64,000 bases of DNA, taken from NCBI GenBank assembly GCA_937915455.1, contig CALDNN010000196.1, positions 1 to 64,000 of the forward strand, in the 5' to 3' direction. Source of the DNA: Pelethousia sp002409725. Its GTDB lineage: Bacteria > Bacillota > Clostridia > Christensenellales > CAG-138. Below the pieces are notes generated by a model that worked only from the letters and a program-made list of their open reading frames with translations, was not told where the DNA came from and ran no database searches. How positions within the stretch are numbered: position 1 is the stretch's first letter; every line of letters begins with the position of its first letter. This document shows positions 34,015 through 43,102 of the stretch, one piece after another. The position numbers and the translations under genes were made by a program.

Positions 34015-35076
34015 ATGGATTTTTTTACAACGCATCAGGAAAGGCTGCAAGCCTTCCGCACGCTCTCCTGTGAGATCGGCGCGCGGACGGATTATGTGCA
34101 GGGCGGGGGCGGCAACACTTCCGTAAAGCTGGAAGGGGGGCTGATGGCCATCAAGGCCTCGGGCTACCGCCTAAGCGACATCCGAGAGGACGCGGCCTAT
34201 GCCGTGCTCGACGGGGCGGCCGTGCGGGAATTCTACCTTTCGCACCAGCCAGGGGATTTTAGCGATGTGGAAAGTGAGTGCGCCGCCTTCACCAAGGGGC
34301 AGGTCAAGCAAATCGCGGGGCTGGCCGCACTGCGCCCCTCTGTAGAGGCGGGCTTTCATTCCCTGCTCGACAGATATGTGATCCACAGCCACAGCGTATA
34401 CGCCAACCTCGCCGCCTGCGCCAAAGAATGCGAAAGCATACTAGCCGTGGCCTTTGCGGACGCGCACTTCGCCTGGGGCATGGTTCCCTATGTGGATCCG
34501 GGCGGCCGGCTTACCTTTTCCATCCGCGATGAGATAAAGCGCGTGGAAGCGCTAGCGGGCCGCCGGCCGGCCGTGCTGGTGATGCAAAACCACGGCATCA
34601 TCGCGCATGCGGAGGATGCGGCGGAAGCCATAAGCATCCATGCGGCCGCAAACGAGCGCCTGGCCGGCTATTTCGGCCTTAGCGGCGATTCCTTCCCGGA
34701 GGCGCGTATCCGCCAAACGGGCGAAAACGAATTCGTTTCGGATACGCCGTATCTGCAAAGCTTCCTGCGGGGGGATGGCTATCCGGAAGAAAAGCTCTTG
34801 GCTGAGCCGCTCTATCCGGATCAAATGGTGTTTTTAACCGGCACGCTGGGCGAGACGGCTTTGATCGATCGTGCGAGCGGCACGGTGCGGTATCGCATGG
34901 AGGAAAGCGCCGCCCTCACCCTGGAGCAAACGCTCATGGCCGTTGTTTTTATTGAAGAAACGCTGCGCGCAGCCAACCTGACCCTGCAAACGATGGGAGA
35001 GGCGGCCAAAGCCTTTATTGCCAACTGGGAAAGCGAGAAATACCGCAAGCAGCTGGCCGCGGGTGCGAAGCCATGA
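34015..35076 (+). CDS. Class II aldolase, probable L-rhamnulose-1-phosphate aldolase (RhaE-like)
   Basis: A 353-residue zinc aldolase of the class II aldolase/adducin fold. It should split rhamnulose-1-phosphate into DHAP and L-lactaldehyde. The phosphate loop GGGGNTSVK, the metal ligands HSHS (about residue 125) and MQNHGIIAH, and the acidic DVESE region are all present. It is longer than E. coli RhaD (274 aa) and looks like the N-terminal half of the bifunctional RhaEW proteins. The ATG at 34015 is preferred because of the AGAGGA site. It overlaps rhaB by 4 bp. Confidence 0.8.
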   Translation: MDFFTTHQERLQAFRTLSCEIGARTDYVQGGGGNTSVKLEGGLMAIKASGYRLSDIREDAAYAVLDGAAVREFYLSHQPGDFSDVESECAAFTKGQVKQIAGLAALRPSVEAGFHSLLDRYVIHSHSVYANLAACAKECESILAVAFADAHFAWGMVPYVDPGGRLTFSIRDEIKRVEALAGRRPAVLVMQNHGIIAHAEDAAEAISIHAAANERLAGYFGLSGDSFPEARIRQTGENEFVSDTPYLQSFLRGDGYPEEKLLAEPLYPDQMVFLTGTLGETALIDRASGTVRYRMEESAALTLEQTLMAVVFIEETLRAANLTLQTMGEAAKAFIANWESEKYRKQLAAGAKP

Positions 35077-36554
35077 CGCGCGATATGCTGGCCTTCGACC
35101 TGGGCGCTTCCAACGGCCGCGCCGTGCTGGCCCGCTTCGACGGCGATAAGCTGGTCCTTTCGGAGCTGCACCGCTTCCCCAACGCGCTACATAATAAGGG
35201 CGGGCTCTCCTATTGGGATGCGGGCGCGCTCTTTGCCGAGCTAAAGGAGGGCTTTCACGCCTACAGCCGGGATGTGGGCGGCGAGCTTTCCAGCTTCGGC
35301 ATCGATACCTGGGGTGTGGATTACGGCCTGCTCGATGCGGGCGGCGGCCTGATCGGCGACCCACGCGCCTACCGCACCGCCGTGGATGACGATATGGATC
35401 TAGCGTGGCAGCGGGCGGATAAGCACGGGCTTTTTGCCCGCACGGGTATCGCGGCTATGTCCTTCAACACTGTATACCAGCTCTATAGGCGCGTGCGAGA
35501 AAACGACGAGCAGCTGGCCAGCGCGCACACCCTGCTCTTGATGCCCGATCTTTTGGGCTATTTCTTTACCGGCGATAAGCTCACCGAATATACCAATGCC
35601 ACCACCACCAATCTGCTGGCCGCGGATACCGCTTCTTGGGATGGCGAGACCTTGCGCCTGTTGGATATCCCGGCGCGCATCTTTACCGCCATCGATTTCC
35701 CCGGTACGCTTCGCAGCCCCCTTAAAACCGAGCTTGCAAACGAGCTTGGCCTGCGAAACGTGCGTTTGGCCGCTGTGGGGACGCATGACACGGCCTCGGC
35801 AGTAGCGGCCATACCGGGTGAGGGCAGCTTCGCCTTTTGCTCGAGCGGCACATGGTCCCTCTTTGGCGTGGAAACGGAAAAGCCCATGCTGACGGATGCG
35901 GTGTTCGCGGCGAATTTTTCCAACGAGGGCACCGTGCAGGGTGGCTTCCGGCCACTCAAAAACATCATGGGCCTGTGGATCATTCAGGAATGCCGCAGGG
36001 AGTGGGCGGCCGAAGGTAAGGCGTTTTCATGGGACGAGCTCGTACGTCTGGCCAAAAGGGAAGCCCCCTTCCGCTCGGTGATCGATCCGGACGACGCACC
36101 CTTTTTCAAGCCGGGTGCTATGCTGCAAAAGATCCGCGTCTATTGCCTAGAAACGGGCCAGATTGCGCCGGAAACGGAAGGGCAGTTCGCGCGGTGCGTA
36201 TACGAAAGCTTGGCGCTCAAATACCGCCATGCCCTGGAAACGCTGGAAACCATCAAGGGCAGGCGCATCGATACGCTCAATATCGTGGGCGGCGGCAGCC
36301 AAAACGGCCTTTTGAACCAGATGGCCGCGGATGCCACGGGCCGCACTGTGGTCACCGGCCCCATCGAGGGCGCGAGCGCCGGCAACGCGCTGATGCAAGC
36401 GCAGGCGCTGGGTGAGATCAGGAATATTGCAGAAGCGCGCGAGGTCATCCGCCGCTCTTTCCCGCTGACCGTGTGGGAGCCGCGGCAAACGCAGGCCTGG
36501 CAGGATGCTTATGCGCGACTGCTGCGCTATATGGAGGTAAAGAAGCATGCTTGA
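35073..36554 (+). CDS. rhaB: Rhamnulokinase
   Basis: A 493-residue FGGY-family kinase that phosphorylates L-rhamnulose. RhaB signatures include the N-terminal AFDLGASNGRAVLA, FGIDTWGVDYGLLD, the GTHDTASAVAAIP loop, SSGTWSLFGVE and the nucleotide-site IVGGGSQNGLLNQM. Both ends overlap neighbours (4 bp with the aldolase, 8 bp with the SDR), so the three are translated in step. The order aldolase-kinase-dehydrogenase places the kinase between the two parts of a split RhaEW. Confidence 0.95.
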   Translation: MTRDMLAFDLGASNGRAVLARFDGDKLVLSELHRFPNALHNKGGLSYWDAGALFAELKEGFHAYSRDVGGELSSFGIDTWGVDYGLLDAGGGLIGDPRAYRTAVDDDMDLAWQRADKHGLFARTGIAAMSFNTVYQLYRRVRENDEQLASAHTLLLMPDLLGYFFTGDKLTEYTNATTTNLLAADTASWDGETLRLLDIPARIFTAIDFPGTLRSPLKTELANELGLRNVRLAAVGTHDTASAVAAIPGEGSFAFCSSGTWSLFGVETEKPMLTDAVFAANFSNEGTVQGGFRPLKNIMGLWIIQECRREWAAEGKAFSWDELVRLAKREAPFRSVIDPDDAPFFKPGAMLQKIRVYCLETGQIAPETEGQFARCVYESLALKYRHALETLETIKGRRIDTLNIVGGGSQNGLLNQMAADATGRTVVTGPIEGASAGNALMQAQALGEIRNIAEAREVIRRSFPLTVWEPRQTQAWQDAYARLLRYMEVKKHA

Positions 36555-37422
36555 TATGACGGTTTACGAGGAGATCGCGCGTAAACATGCGGCTAAGCGA
36601 TCGCAAACGGGCGGCAGGCTCTCGGGCAGGGTCGCCCTGGTCACGGGCGGCGCACAGGGCTTTGGCAGGGGCATCGCACAGGAACTATACCGCGAGGGCG
36701 CTTCCATATGCATCGCCGATCTCAACGGACCGCTGGCCCAGCAAACGGCAGGGGAGATGGGCGAGCGCGCCTTTGCCGTGAAAACGGACGTGACGGATGA
36801 GCAAAGTGTGGCGGCGATGATCGCTGCCTGCGTGGAGCGCTTCTATGGCCTCGATATCCTGGTCTCTAATGCCGGTATCCTCAAGGCCGGTTCGCTCGAT
36901 GAAATGGAGAAGCGGGATTTCGAGCTGGTGACCAGCGTTAATTATACGGCGTATTTCACCTGCGTCAAATACGCCAGCCGCATTATGAAGGCGCAGCACG
37001 AAGCCGCGCCTGAAGAATTTTACGACATTATCGAGATCAATTCCAAATCGGGCCTTGCGGGCAGCAAAAAAAACTTTGCCTACGCGGGGAGCAAGTTTGG
37101 CGGCATCGGTCTCACGCAGAGCTTCGCCCTGGAGCTTGCGCCCTATAACATAAAGGTCAACGCCATCTGCCCGGGCAATTTTTACGATGGACCGCTGTGG
37201 AGCGACCCGGAGAAGGGCCTCTTTGTGCAATACCTGCGCGCGGGCAAGGTGCCCGGCGCGAAAACGCTGGCAGATGTTAAGACGCATTACTTAAACAAAT
37301 CCCTCATTAAGCGCGGCTGCACGCCAGAGGACGTAGCCAAGGCCATCTTCTACTGCGTGGAGCAAACCTTTGAAACCGGGCAGGCGATCCCGGTTACGGG
37401 CGGGCAGGTGATGCTCAGATGA
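36547..37422 (+). CDS. SDR-family dehydrogenase, RhaW-like (probable lactaldehyde or sugar-alcohol dehydrogenase)
   Basis: A 291-residue short-chain dehydrogenase. The Rossmann motif VTGGAQGFGRGIA, the NAG segment LVSNAGIL, catalytic Ser in INSKSG and YAGSKFG (YxxxK) are intact. It resembles sorbitol-6-phosphate 2-dehydrogenases and the C-terminal SDR domain of RhaEW, where it oxidises L-lactaldehyde to lactate. That role fits this operon, but a sugar-phosphate substrate is also possible. It overlaps rhaB by 8 bp and the PHP gene by 4 bp. Confidence 0.8.
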   Translation: MLDMTVYEEIARKHAAKRSQTGGRLSGRVALVTGGAQGFGRGIAQELYREGASICIADLNGPLAQQTAGEMGERAFAVKTDVTDEQSVAAMIAACVERFYGLDILVSNAGILKAGSLDEMEKRDFELVTSVNYTAYFTCVKYASRIMKAQHEAAPEEFYDIIEINSKSGLAGSKKNFAYAGSKFGGIGLTQSFALELAPYNIKVNAICPGNFYDGPLWSDPEKGLFVQYLRAGKVPGAKTLADVKTHYLNKSLIKRGCTPEDVAKAIFYCVEQTFETGQAIPVTGGQVMLR

Positions 37423-38486
37423 TCGATCAATTGCTGCTCGATAAGCTTAACGCCCCCACCAAAGAGGAGCGGCTCTCCGCCCTGCGTACCGCCCTGCAAA
37501 CGGCGGCCTTCCCGCCGATGGACGAGCGGCTCGTGAACAACCACATCCACACCACCTTCTCCTTTTCGCCCTATTCGCCCACGGCCGCGGTCTATGCCGC
37601 ACGGGCGGAGGGGCTTTGCACCTGCGGTATTGTCGATCACGATTCCATGGGTGGGGCGGAGGAATTCATTGAGGCGGGCAAGCTCGTTGGCATCCCCACC
37701 ACGGTCGGCGTCGAGTGCCGCGTTTCCATGGCTGGAACCCCCTTTGAAAACCTTCGCACCAACAACCCCGATCAGTTGGGCGTGAGCTATATGGCCCTGC
37801 ACGGCGTGCCGCACAGATCCATCCCCTATATACAGGCCTTTTTCGCCCCCCTGCGGGAAAAGCGCAACAATCGCAACCGCGAAATGCTCGATCGCATTAA
37901 CGCCGAAATTGGCGTATCGCTCGATTTTGAACGCGATGTGCTGCCGCTTTCGCAATACGCGAACGGAGGCACGGTCACCGAGCGCCACCTGATGCAGGCG
38001 CTGGCGCGCAAGCTCGAGCCGCATAATGCCATGCTGGCAGAATACGGCCTCATCGGCACGCTCAAAAAGGACTGCATCCCCAAGGTTTACATCCCCGCCA
38101 CGGCGGAATGCCCGCGCCTTGATGAGATCGTGGGCCTGGGCAAGGAGACCGGGGCCATCCTCTGCTACGCCTATTTGGGGGATGTTACGGCTTCCGTCAC
38201 AGGCGATAAAAAGGCGCAACGCTTTGAGGATGAAAATCTCGAGCTGCTGTTCGAAACGCTCGTGGAGCGCGGCGTTCGCGCCCTCACCTATATGCCCACC
38301 CGCAATACGGACGCACAGCTTGACAGGCTTCGCGCGCTCTGCGAGCGCTACGGCTTTTTGCAGGTGAGCGGCGAGGATATCAACTCGCCCCGCCAGAGCT
38401 TCGTCATTGAAAAAATGCACGAACCGCGCTTTGCGAATCTTATCGAAAGCACCTGGGCAATCATCCGCAACGAAACGGAGGAATAA
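37419..38486 (+). CDS. PHP-domain metal-dependent phosphoesterase
   Basis: A 355-residue protein with PHP motifs NNHIHTTFSFSP (near residue 40; metal-binding HxH), VDHDSMGG and GVECRV. The C-terminal half includes EDINSPRQSF, which would complete the metal site. PHP enzymes hydrolyse phosphate esters using two or three metals. In a sugar operon it may dephosphorylate a dead-end or alternative sugar phosphate. It is not part of standard rhamnose pathways. It overlaps the SDR gene by 4 bp and is 2 bp from the next gene. Confidence 0.8.
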   Translation: MIDQLLLDKLNAPTKEERLSALRTALQTAAFPPMDERLVNNHIHTTFSFSPYSPTAAVYAARAEGLCTCGIVDHDSMGGAEEFIEAGKLVGIPTTVGVECRVSMAGTPFENLRTNNPDQLGVSYMALHGVPHRSIPYIQAFFAPLREKRNNRNREMLDRINAEIGVSLDFERDVLPLSQYANGGTVTERHLMQALARKLEPHNAMLAEYGLIGTLKKDCIPKVYIPATAECPRLDEIVGLGKETGAILCYAYLGDVTASVTGDKKAQRFEDENLELLFETLVERGVRALTYMPTRNTDAQLDRLRALCERYGFLQVSGEDINSPRQSFVIEKMHEPRFANLIESTWAIIRNETEE

Positions 38487-38488
38487 AA

Positions 38489-39781
38489 GTGAACCTTTCC
38501 TATTTGCACCCGGCGGATCAACTGGTGATGTTCATGCAGCGCATCTACGACAAGGGGCTGACCACCACCTCGGGCGGCAATCTTTCCATCCTGGATGAAG
38601 AGGGCAATCTCTGGATCACCCCAGCGGGCATCGACAAGGGCACCTTAACGCGGCAGGATATCATCTGTATCCGGCCGGACGGAACCGCCATCGGCCCGCA
38701 TAAGCCCTCGAGCGAGCTGCCCTTTCACCAATCCATCTATAAAAAGCGTGAGGATATCAAGGCTGTGTTGCACGCGCACCCGCCAGCGCTGGTGGCCTTT
38801 TCCATCGTGCGCAAAACCCCCGCGCTGGGCCTGATTCCTTCCGTATATAAGACCTGCGGCGACGTGGCCATGGCGTCCTACGCCCTACCCGGCAGCGAGG
38901 AGCTGGGCGATAACATTGCGGCGGAATTTGAAAAGGACGTCAACATCGTAATGCTCGAGAACCACGGCGTATGCATTGGCGCGAAGGATATGTTCACGGC
39001 CTTTATGATGTTCGAAACGCTCGAATACACGGCCAACCTCGAAATGCTCGCCTGCAGGCTGGGCAAGCCCAATGCGCTGGATGCGGCCTCTTTTGCCGTA
39101 ACGGAGACCCGTTACCACCTGCGCATGGATGATTTCATCCCCAATGCCAGGAGTTCCGAGGAGTTGGCTGCGCGGCGCGATATGGTCACCCTCATCCACC
39201 GCTCGTACCGCCAGGGGCTGTTTACGGCCACGCAGGGTACCTACTCCGTGCGCCTCGCGGACGGCAGTTTTCTCATCACCCCGTTTGGTAAAGACCGCGC
39301 CTATCTCAATGAAGAGGACCTCGTGCGCGTGAAGGCGGGCATGAAGGAGCAGGGGAAGACCCCGTCTCGCGCCGTGCGGGTGCACGAGTTGATCTACGAA
39401 AAGAACCCCCATGTCAACGCCGTGCTGCTGGCGCACCCGCCCAAGGCCATGGCCTTTGCCGTTACGGATGCTCCCTTTGACCCGCGCACTATACCGGAGA
39501 GCTACATCCTCCTACGCGATATCGAGAAGCGGCCGTTTTGCGAGCTTTACACAGCGCCCGAAAAGGTGGCTACGGAATTTAAAGAAAACCGGCCCGCGCT
39601 CATCTTCCACAACGACTGCGTGATCGTGACCGGTGGCACGCTTTTGCAGGCCTTTGACCGGCTGGAGGTGCTGGAATCCACAGCCCATTCCATTTTGAAT
39701 GCCGTGGATCTGGGACCTGTGGCGCATATCTCGGAAACCGAGGTGGAGGGGCTCAAAACAGCCTTCCATCTGAAAGACTGA
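38489..39781 (+). CDS. Tandem class II aldolase/adducin-domain protein
   Basis: A 430-residue protein with two class II aldolase domains. Domain 1 (about 1-215) has TTSGGNLSI, KPSSELPFH, zinc ligands HAHPP and ENHGVCIGA, so it should be active. Domain 2 (about 225-430) aligns, but HAHPP has become LAHPP and ENHG has become HNDC, and the GN-S phosphate loop is TATQGTYS; it is probably a pseudo-enzyme domain with a structural or regulatory role. Start is GTG after GGAGG. Substrate is unknown; a second sugar phosphate or a promiscuous role beside the RhaE-like aldolase are options. Confidence 0.85.
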   Translation: MNLSYLHPADQLVMFMQRIYDKGLTTTSGGNLSILDEEGNLWITPAGIDKGTLTRQDIICIRPDGTAIGPHKPSSELPFHQSIYKKREDIKAVLHAHPPALVAFSIVRKTPALGLIPSVYKTCGDVAMASYALPGSEELGDNIAAEFEKDVNIVMLENHGVCIGAKDMFTAFMMFETLEYTANLEMLACRLGKPNALDAASFAVTETRYHLRMDDFIPNARSSEELAARRDMVTLIHRSYRQGLFTATQGTYSVRLADGSFLITPFGKDRAYLNEEDLVRVKAGMKEQGKTPSRAVRVHELIYEKNPHVNAVLLAHPPKAMAFAVTDAPFDPRTIPESYILLRDIEKRPFCELYTAPEKVATEFKENRPALIFHNDCVIVTGGTLLQAFDRLEVLESTAHSILNAVDLGPVAHISETEVEGLKTAFHLKD

Positions 39782-39814
39782 CCCAACGATGACTATTATT
39801 TGGAGGTGTTTGCT

Positions 39815-41077
39815 TTGAAAACGAAGGCGGTGCGCCTATACGGCGTGAACGATCTAAGGCTCGAGGAGTTCGAGCTGGGCCCTATAGGCGATGACGACGT
39901 GCTCTGCGAGGTGATGTGCGATAGCCTCTGCATGTCGAGCTACAAGGAAGCTTCGCAGGGTGCGGCGCACAAGCGCGTGCCGGACGACGTAGCGGAGAAC
40001 CCCGTCATCGTGGGTCATGAGTTTTGCGGCAGGATCGTGGAGGTGGGTAAAAACTGGCGCCATAAATACCGGCCGGGCCAGGGCTTTGCCATCCAGCCCT
40101 CGCATTTTTATCAGGGTTCGCTATCCGCGCCCGGCTATTCCTATCCGCTCTGCGGCGGCGATGCTACGTATGTAAAAATTCCCCTGGAAACCCTGCTCTC
40201 AGACTGCCTGCTGCCGTATGAGAGCGATACCTTCTTTTATGGTTCGCTGGCGGAACCGATGAGCTGCATCGTGGGCACCTACCACGCTATGTACCACACA
40301 GAGCTCGGCAGCTACGAGCATAAGATGGGCATCGTGGATGGCGGCAAGCTGGCCCTTCTTGCAGGCGCCGGGCCCATGGGCCTGGGTGCAATCGACTATG
40401 CGCTCCACAGCGAGCGCAGGCCCGGCCTGCTCGTGATAACGGATATTGATGACGAGCGTCTGGCCCGTGCCGAAAGCATCTATACCGTAGAACATGCGGC
40501 GGCCTGCGGCATAGAACTTAAATATGTGAATACGGCCAAAACTGAAAGCCCGGTGGCGGCCCTGTTGGAACTGACGGGCGGCACGGGCTATGACGACGTG
40601 ATCTGCTTCGCACCCGTGCGAGCGGTGGCGGAGCAGGCGGACGCCATCCTAGGCCAGGACGGCTGCCTCAACTTCTTCGCCGGCCCCTCGGATACATCCT
40701 TTACCGCGGGCATGAATTTCTATAACATCCACTATGCAGGCCATCACGTGATGGGCACCTCGGGCGGCAATACGGATGACATGCGCGAATCCATCGCCCT
40801 GATGAACGCGGCTAAGCTTAACCCCGCCGCCATGATCACCCACATCGGCGGGCTTAACTGCGTGCCGGAAACCACCATCAACCTGCCGCACATCGCAGGT
40901 GGCAAAAAACTCGTCTACACGCACCTTGATATGCCACTCACAGCCCTTGCTGAATTTGAGCAAAAGGGCCGGGATGACCCGCTGTTTGCCGGGCTCGGCC
41001 GCATCGTCAAGGAGCATGGCGGCATGTGGTGCGCGGAGGCGGAGCAATACCTGCTCGCGCACGCAAAAACCGAATAG
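39815..41077 (+). CDS. Zinc-type dehydrogenase resembling L-sorbose-1-phosphate reductase
   Basis: A 420-residue medium-chain dehydrogenase. The catalytic domain has IVGHEFCGRIVEVG and a Cys-containing segment SLCMSSYKEAS; the nucleotide domain has LLAGAGPMGLGAIDYAL and ITDIDDERLARAES. The length and overall pattern resemble SorE-type L-sorbose-1-phosphate reductases rather than simple alcohol dehydrogenases. The start is a TTG at 39815, 8 bp after TGGAGGTG. The substrate may be a ketose or alditol phosphate formed in this operon. Confidence 0.75.
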   Translation: MKTKAVRLYGVNDLRLEEFELGPIGDDDVLCEVMCDSLCMSSYKEASQGAAHKRVPDDVAENPVIVGHEFCGRIVEVGKNWRHKYRPGQGFAIQPSHFYQGSLSAPGYSYPLCGGDATYVKIPLETLLSDCLLPYESDTFFYGSLAEPMSCIVGTYHAMYHTELGSYEHKMGIVDGGKLALLAGAGPMGLGAIDYALHSERRPGLLVITDIDDERLARAESIYTVEHAAACGIELKYVNTAKTESPVAALLELTGGTGYDDVICFAPVRAVAEQADAILGQDGCLNFFAGPSDTSFTAGMNFYNIHYAGHHVMGTSGGNTDDMRESIALMNAAKLNPAAMITHIGGLNCVPETTINLPHIAGGKKLVYTHLDMPLTALAEFEQKGRDDPLFAGLGRIVKEHGGMWCAEAEQYLLAHAKTE

Positions 41078-41377
41078 CGGGCGCATAGCAGCCACATAGA
41101 TTGGAAGCGATTTCCGTGCCGGAGGTGCTTTTGCACCCCGGCGCAGCTTTGCTTCCTTGAACCCCTGGCCTCTTGAACCCCATTCAAGAATGCTTTTGCG
41201 TCTCGACGCGGCTTCGCCTCCGGTAGAAAACGGTTGGGACGCACCCCATCCGGCGTGTTATGCTGATAGGGAAAACCTCGGGTCAAAGGCCGCTTGCGGC
41301 CCGGACCGCAAAAGGAGAATGCCTTATGATATCCATGACCGGCCGCGCCTGTGCCGCGATTATGGGCTGATCCGCTC
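41078..41377. other. Intergenic region with nested inverted repeats
   Basis: GGAAGC (41103-41108) pairs with GCTTCC (41151-41156) and encloses a near-perfect hairpin GCCGGAGGTGC (41118-41128) / GCACCCCGGC (41133-41142). There is no strong T run. Further on AAAAGGAG (41313-41320) precedes short frames but no recognisable gene. The sequence looks like non-coding spacer, possibly a repeat shared with other intergenic regions. Confidence 0.45.
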
Positions 41378-42172
41378 ATGGCGAGGAACAAGAACGCGAT
41401 AACCATTACCCTGCTGGCAAACGCCGGCCTTATAGTAGAACACGCCGGCACACGCATCCTTATCGACGGCCTGTTTGCAAGGCAGGGCCATCCGTTCAGC
41501 ACCCTGCCAACCAACATGTATGATGAAATGATGCGGGGGGAGGGGCTATTTGCGCAGGCCGATTACCTGGTTTTTTCCCATGGCCATCCGGATCATTACG
41601 ACCCGGAGGCCGTGGCGCAATATCTGCAAAGGAACCGCGTGCGCGGCCTGTTCCTGCCCCCGGATGCGGGCGGCTGCAACGCACCGGCCAAGGAGGCTGC
41701 CAGGGCGCAGGGCGCGTATGTTTGGGAATCCGGCTTGGAGTTGGGGCAGGCGCATGCCTGCGAACTGCAAAGCGGCCTCCGGCTGGAACTGCTGGCCTTG
41801 CCGCATATGGAGATGGGCTCTTTCAGCGCATATGGGCAGGTGGATTGCAGCTGCATCCTGCTGGAGTTTGACGGCCGCAGCCTGTTCTTTGGCGGCGATT
41901 GTGACGCCCTGCCGCCGGCGCGCTTCGCGCCCTTTACTCAAACCGAGATCGAGGCGGCTTTCATCAACCCTTATTTTTACCATACGGCCCGGGGCCGGGC
42001 CGCCCTGTGCAACTATATCCGGCCCAGGCATACTTTTATCTGCCACCTGCCCTTTGCGGGGGAGGAAGACACCCTGCAGCTGCACGCCCTGCTACGGCAT
42101 GATCTACGCCGCGCAGAGGGCCCGGCCGCCGTACCGCTGGACGGGCTATGCCAGCAGGCCGTTCTGGCGTGA
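41378..42172 (+). CDS. Metallo-beta-lactamase-fold hydrolase, possibly frameshifted at the 3' end
   Basis: A 264-residue MBL-fold protein with LLANAGLIVEHAGTRILIDG, metal motif SHGHPDHYD (HxHxDH) and later ligand segments LPHMEMGSFSAYG and GGDCDALPP. The frame stops at TGA 42170-42172. The next frame continues with EAGAIIEHFAPDVIIRGREL to 42290. Removing one T at the stop would give a smooth 40-residue extension, so the gene may be truncated by an insertion or sequencing error. The ribosome-binding site is weak. Role in the sugar operon (lactone or phosphodiester hydrolysis) is unknown. Confidence 0.7.
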   Translation: MARNKNAITITLLANAGLIVEHAGTRILIDGLFARQGHPFSTLPTNMYDEMMRGEGLFAQADYLVFSHGHPDHYDPEAVAQYLQRNRVRGLFLPPDAGGCNAPAKEAARAQGAYVWESGLELGQAHACELQSGLRLELLALPHMEMGSFSAYGQVDCSCILLEFDGRSLFFGGDCDALPPARFAPFTQTEIEAAFINPYFYHTARGRAALCNYIRPRHTFICHLPFAGEEDTLQLHALLRHDLRRAEGPAAVPLDGLCQQAVLA

Positions 42173-42302
42173 AGCTGGGGCGATAATCGAGCATTTCGCG
42201 CCGGATGTTATCATCCGGGGCCGTGAACTGCACGAGGCTAAGAGCGTGCAGGCCGCCCTCTGGCAACTAAAAAGGAATGACTGGGTGTAAATTAAATGGC
42301 GC

Positions 42303-42330
42303 GGCGCGGATGCATATCCGCGCCGCCGTG
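42303..42330 (+). terminator. Terminator at the end of the rhamnose catabolic region
   Basis: GGCGCGGAT (42303-42311) and ATCCGCGCC (42316-42324) form a perfect 9-bp stem with a four-base loop. The T run that follows is short (CTTTT after 6 bases). Confidence 0.6.
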
Positions 42331-42347
42331 CTTTTAAGAGGTGCTGC

Positions 42348-42917
42348 TTATTCGGCCGCTTTGTAATATTTGGAAGTATCGCAGCCCAGCTCGTAATAGT
42401 GGTTGTTGTTGAAATCGAAGCTTTTGATTACATCCAGCCCCAGCTTGCGGGTGTGCGCTTGGTAGGAGCGGGGATTGATGTGGTTGATGAAGGTGATGAG
42501 GATGGGGTAGCGCTTACCCATCTGCTCTGCGGAAAAGGCGAAGAGCCTAGGCAACACCTCCGTGCCCCGGTAATCCTTATCAACGCAAACGGGGCCGTAT
42601 TGGTAGGAATTCTCCACAGAAAGGGTTCGGCCCTTGTATTGTGTGTGTGGCAGGTCTTGAATCATGTGCTGGAAAAGCGGCCATTTGGACCAGTATTCCC
42701 AGGAAGCGGCCATGGCGTAGGCGGCGACGCGCGCCCCGTCGCAGGCCAGGGCGATGCCATTTTCCTTTTCGATCAGCTCTTTGAACTGTTCTTCCGTAAA
42801 TAAGGTGGTGACAAAGCCGTCCTTTTTATCTTCCTCGCTGATGGTGGAAACGTGGTATTTCTTTTGCAGCTCGAAAATAGCAGGGATGTCCTCAATCGTG
42901 GCGTTGCGGTAGATCAT
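42348..42917 (-). CDS. GNAT-family N-acetyltransferase
   Basis: A 189-residue acyltransferase-like protein. The N-terminal YRNATIEDIPAIFELQKKY is a typical GNAT start, and the acetyl-CoA region is seen around YGPVCVDKDYRGTEVLPRLF and HTRKLGLDVIKSF. I chose the ATG at 42917 because GGGAGG lies just upstream. It is a single gene, convergent with the rhamnose operon. The substrate is unknown. Confidence 0.8.
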   Translation of the reverse strand: MIYRNATIEDIPAIFELQKKYHVSTISEEDKKDGFVTTLFTEEQFKELIEKENGIALACDGARVAAYAMAASWEYWSKWPLFQHMIQDLPHTQYKGRTLSVENSYQYGPVCVDKDYRGTEVLPRLFAFSAEQMGKRYPILITFINHINPRSYQAHTRKLGLDVIKSFDFNNNHYYELGCDTSKYYKAAE

Positions 42918-43102
42918 AGCGTCCTCCCTCAAATGGTGTATTCATGATTTATTTATTATTCTATCATGGAAGGCAGATTTTTGAAGCCCCCTATTTCGAC
43001 AGGCCTTGGGCCGCGGTTTTTGCTTAATATGATTCAAATCTTTTGGGAAAGATGGTAGAATGAAAAACAAACGAAAAACGCGGGCTAAAGAGGTGGGGGC
43101 GC

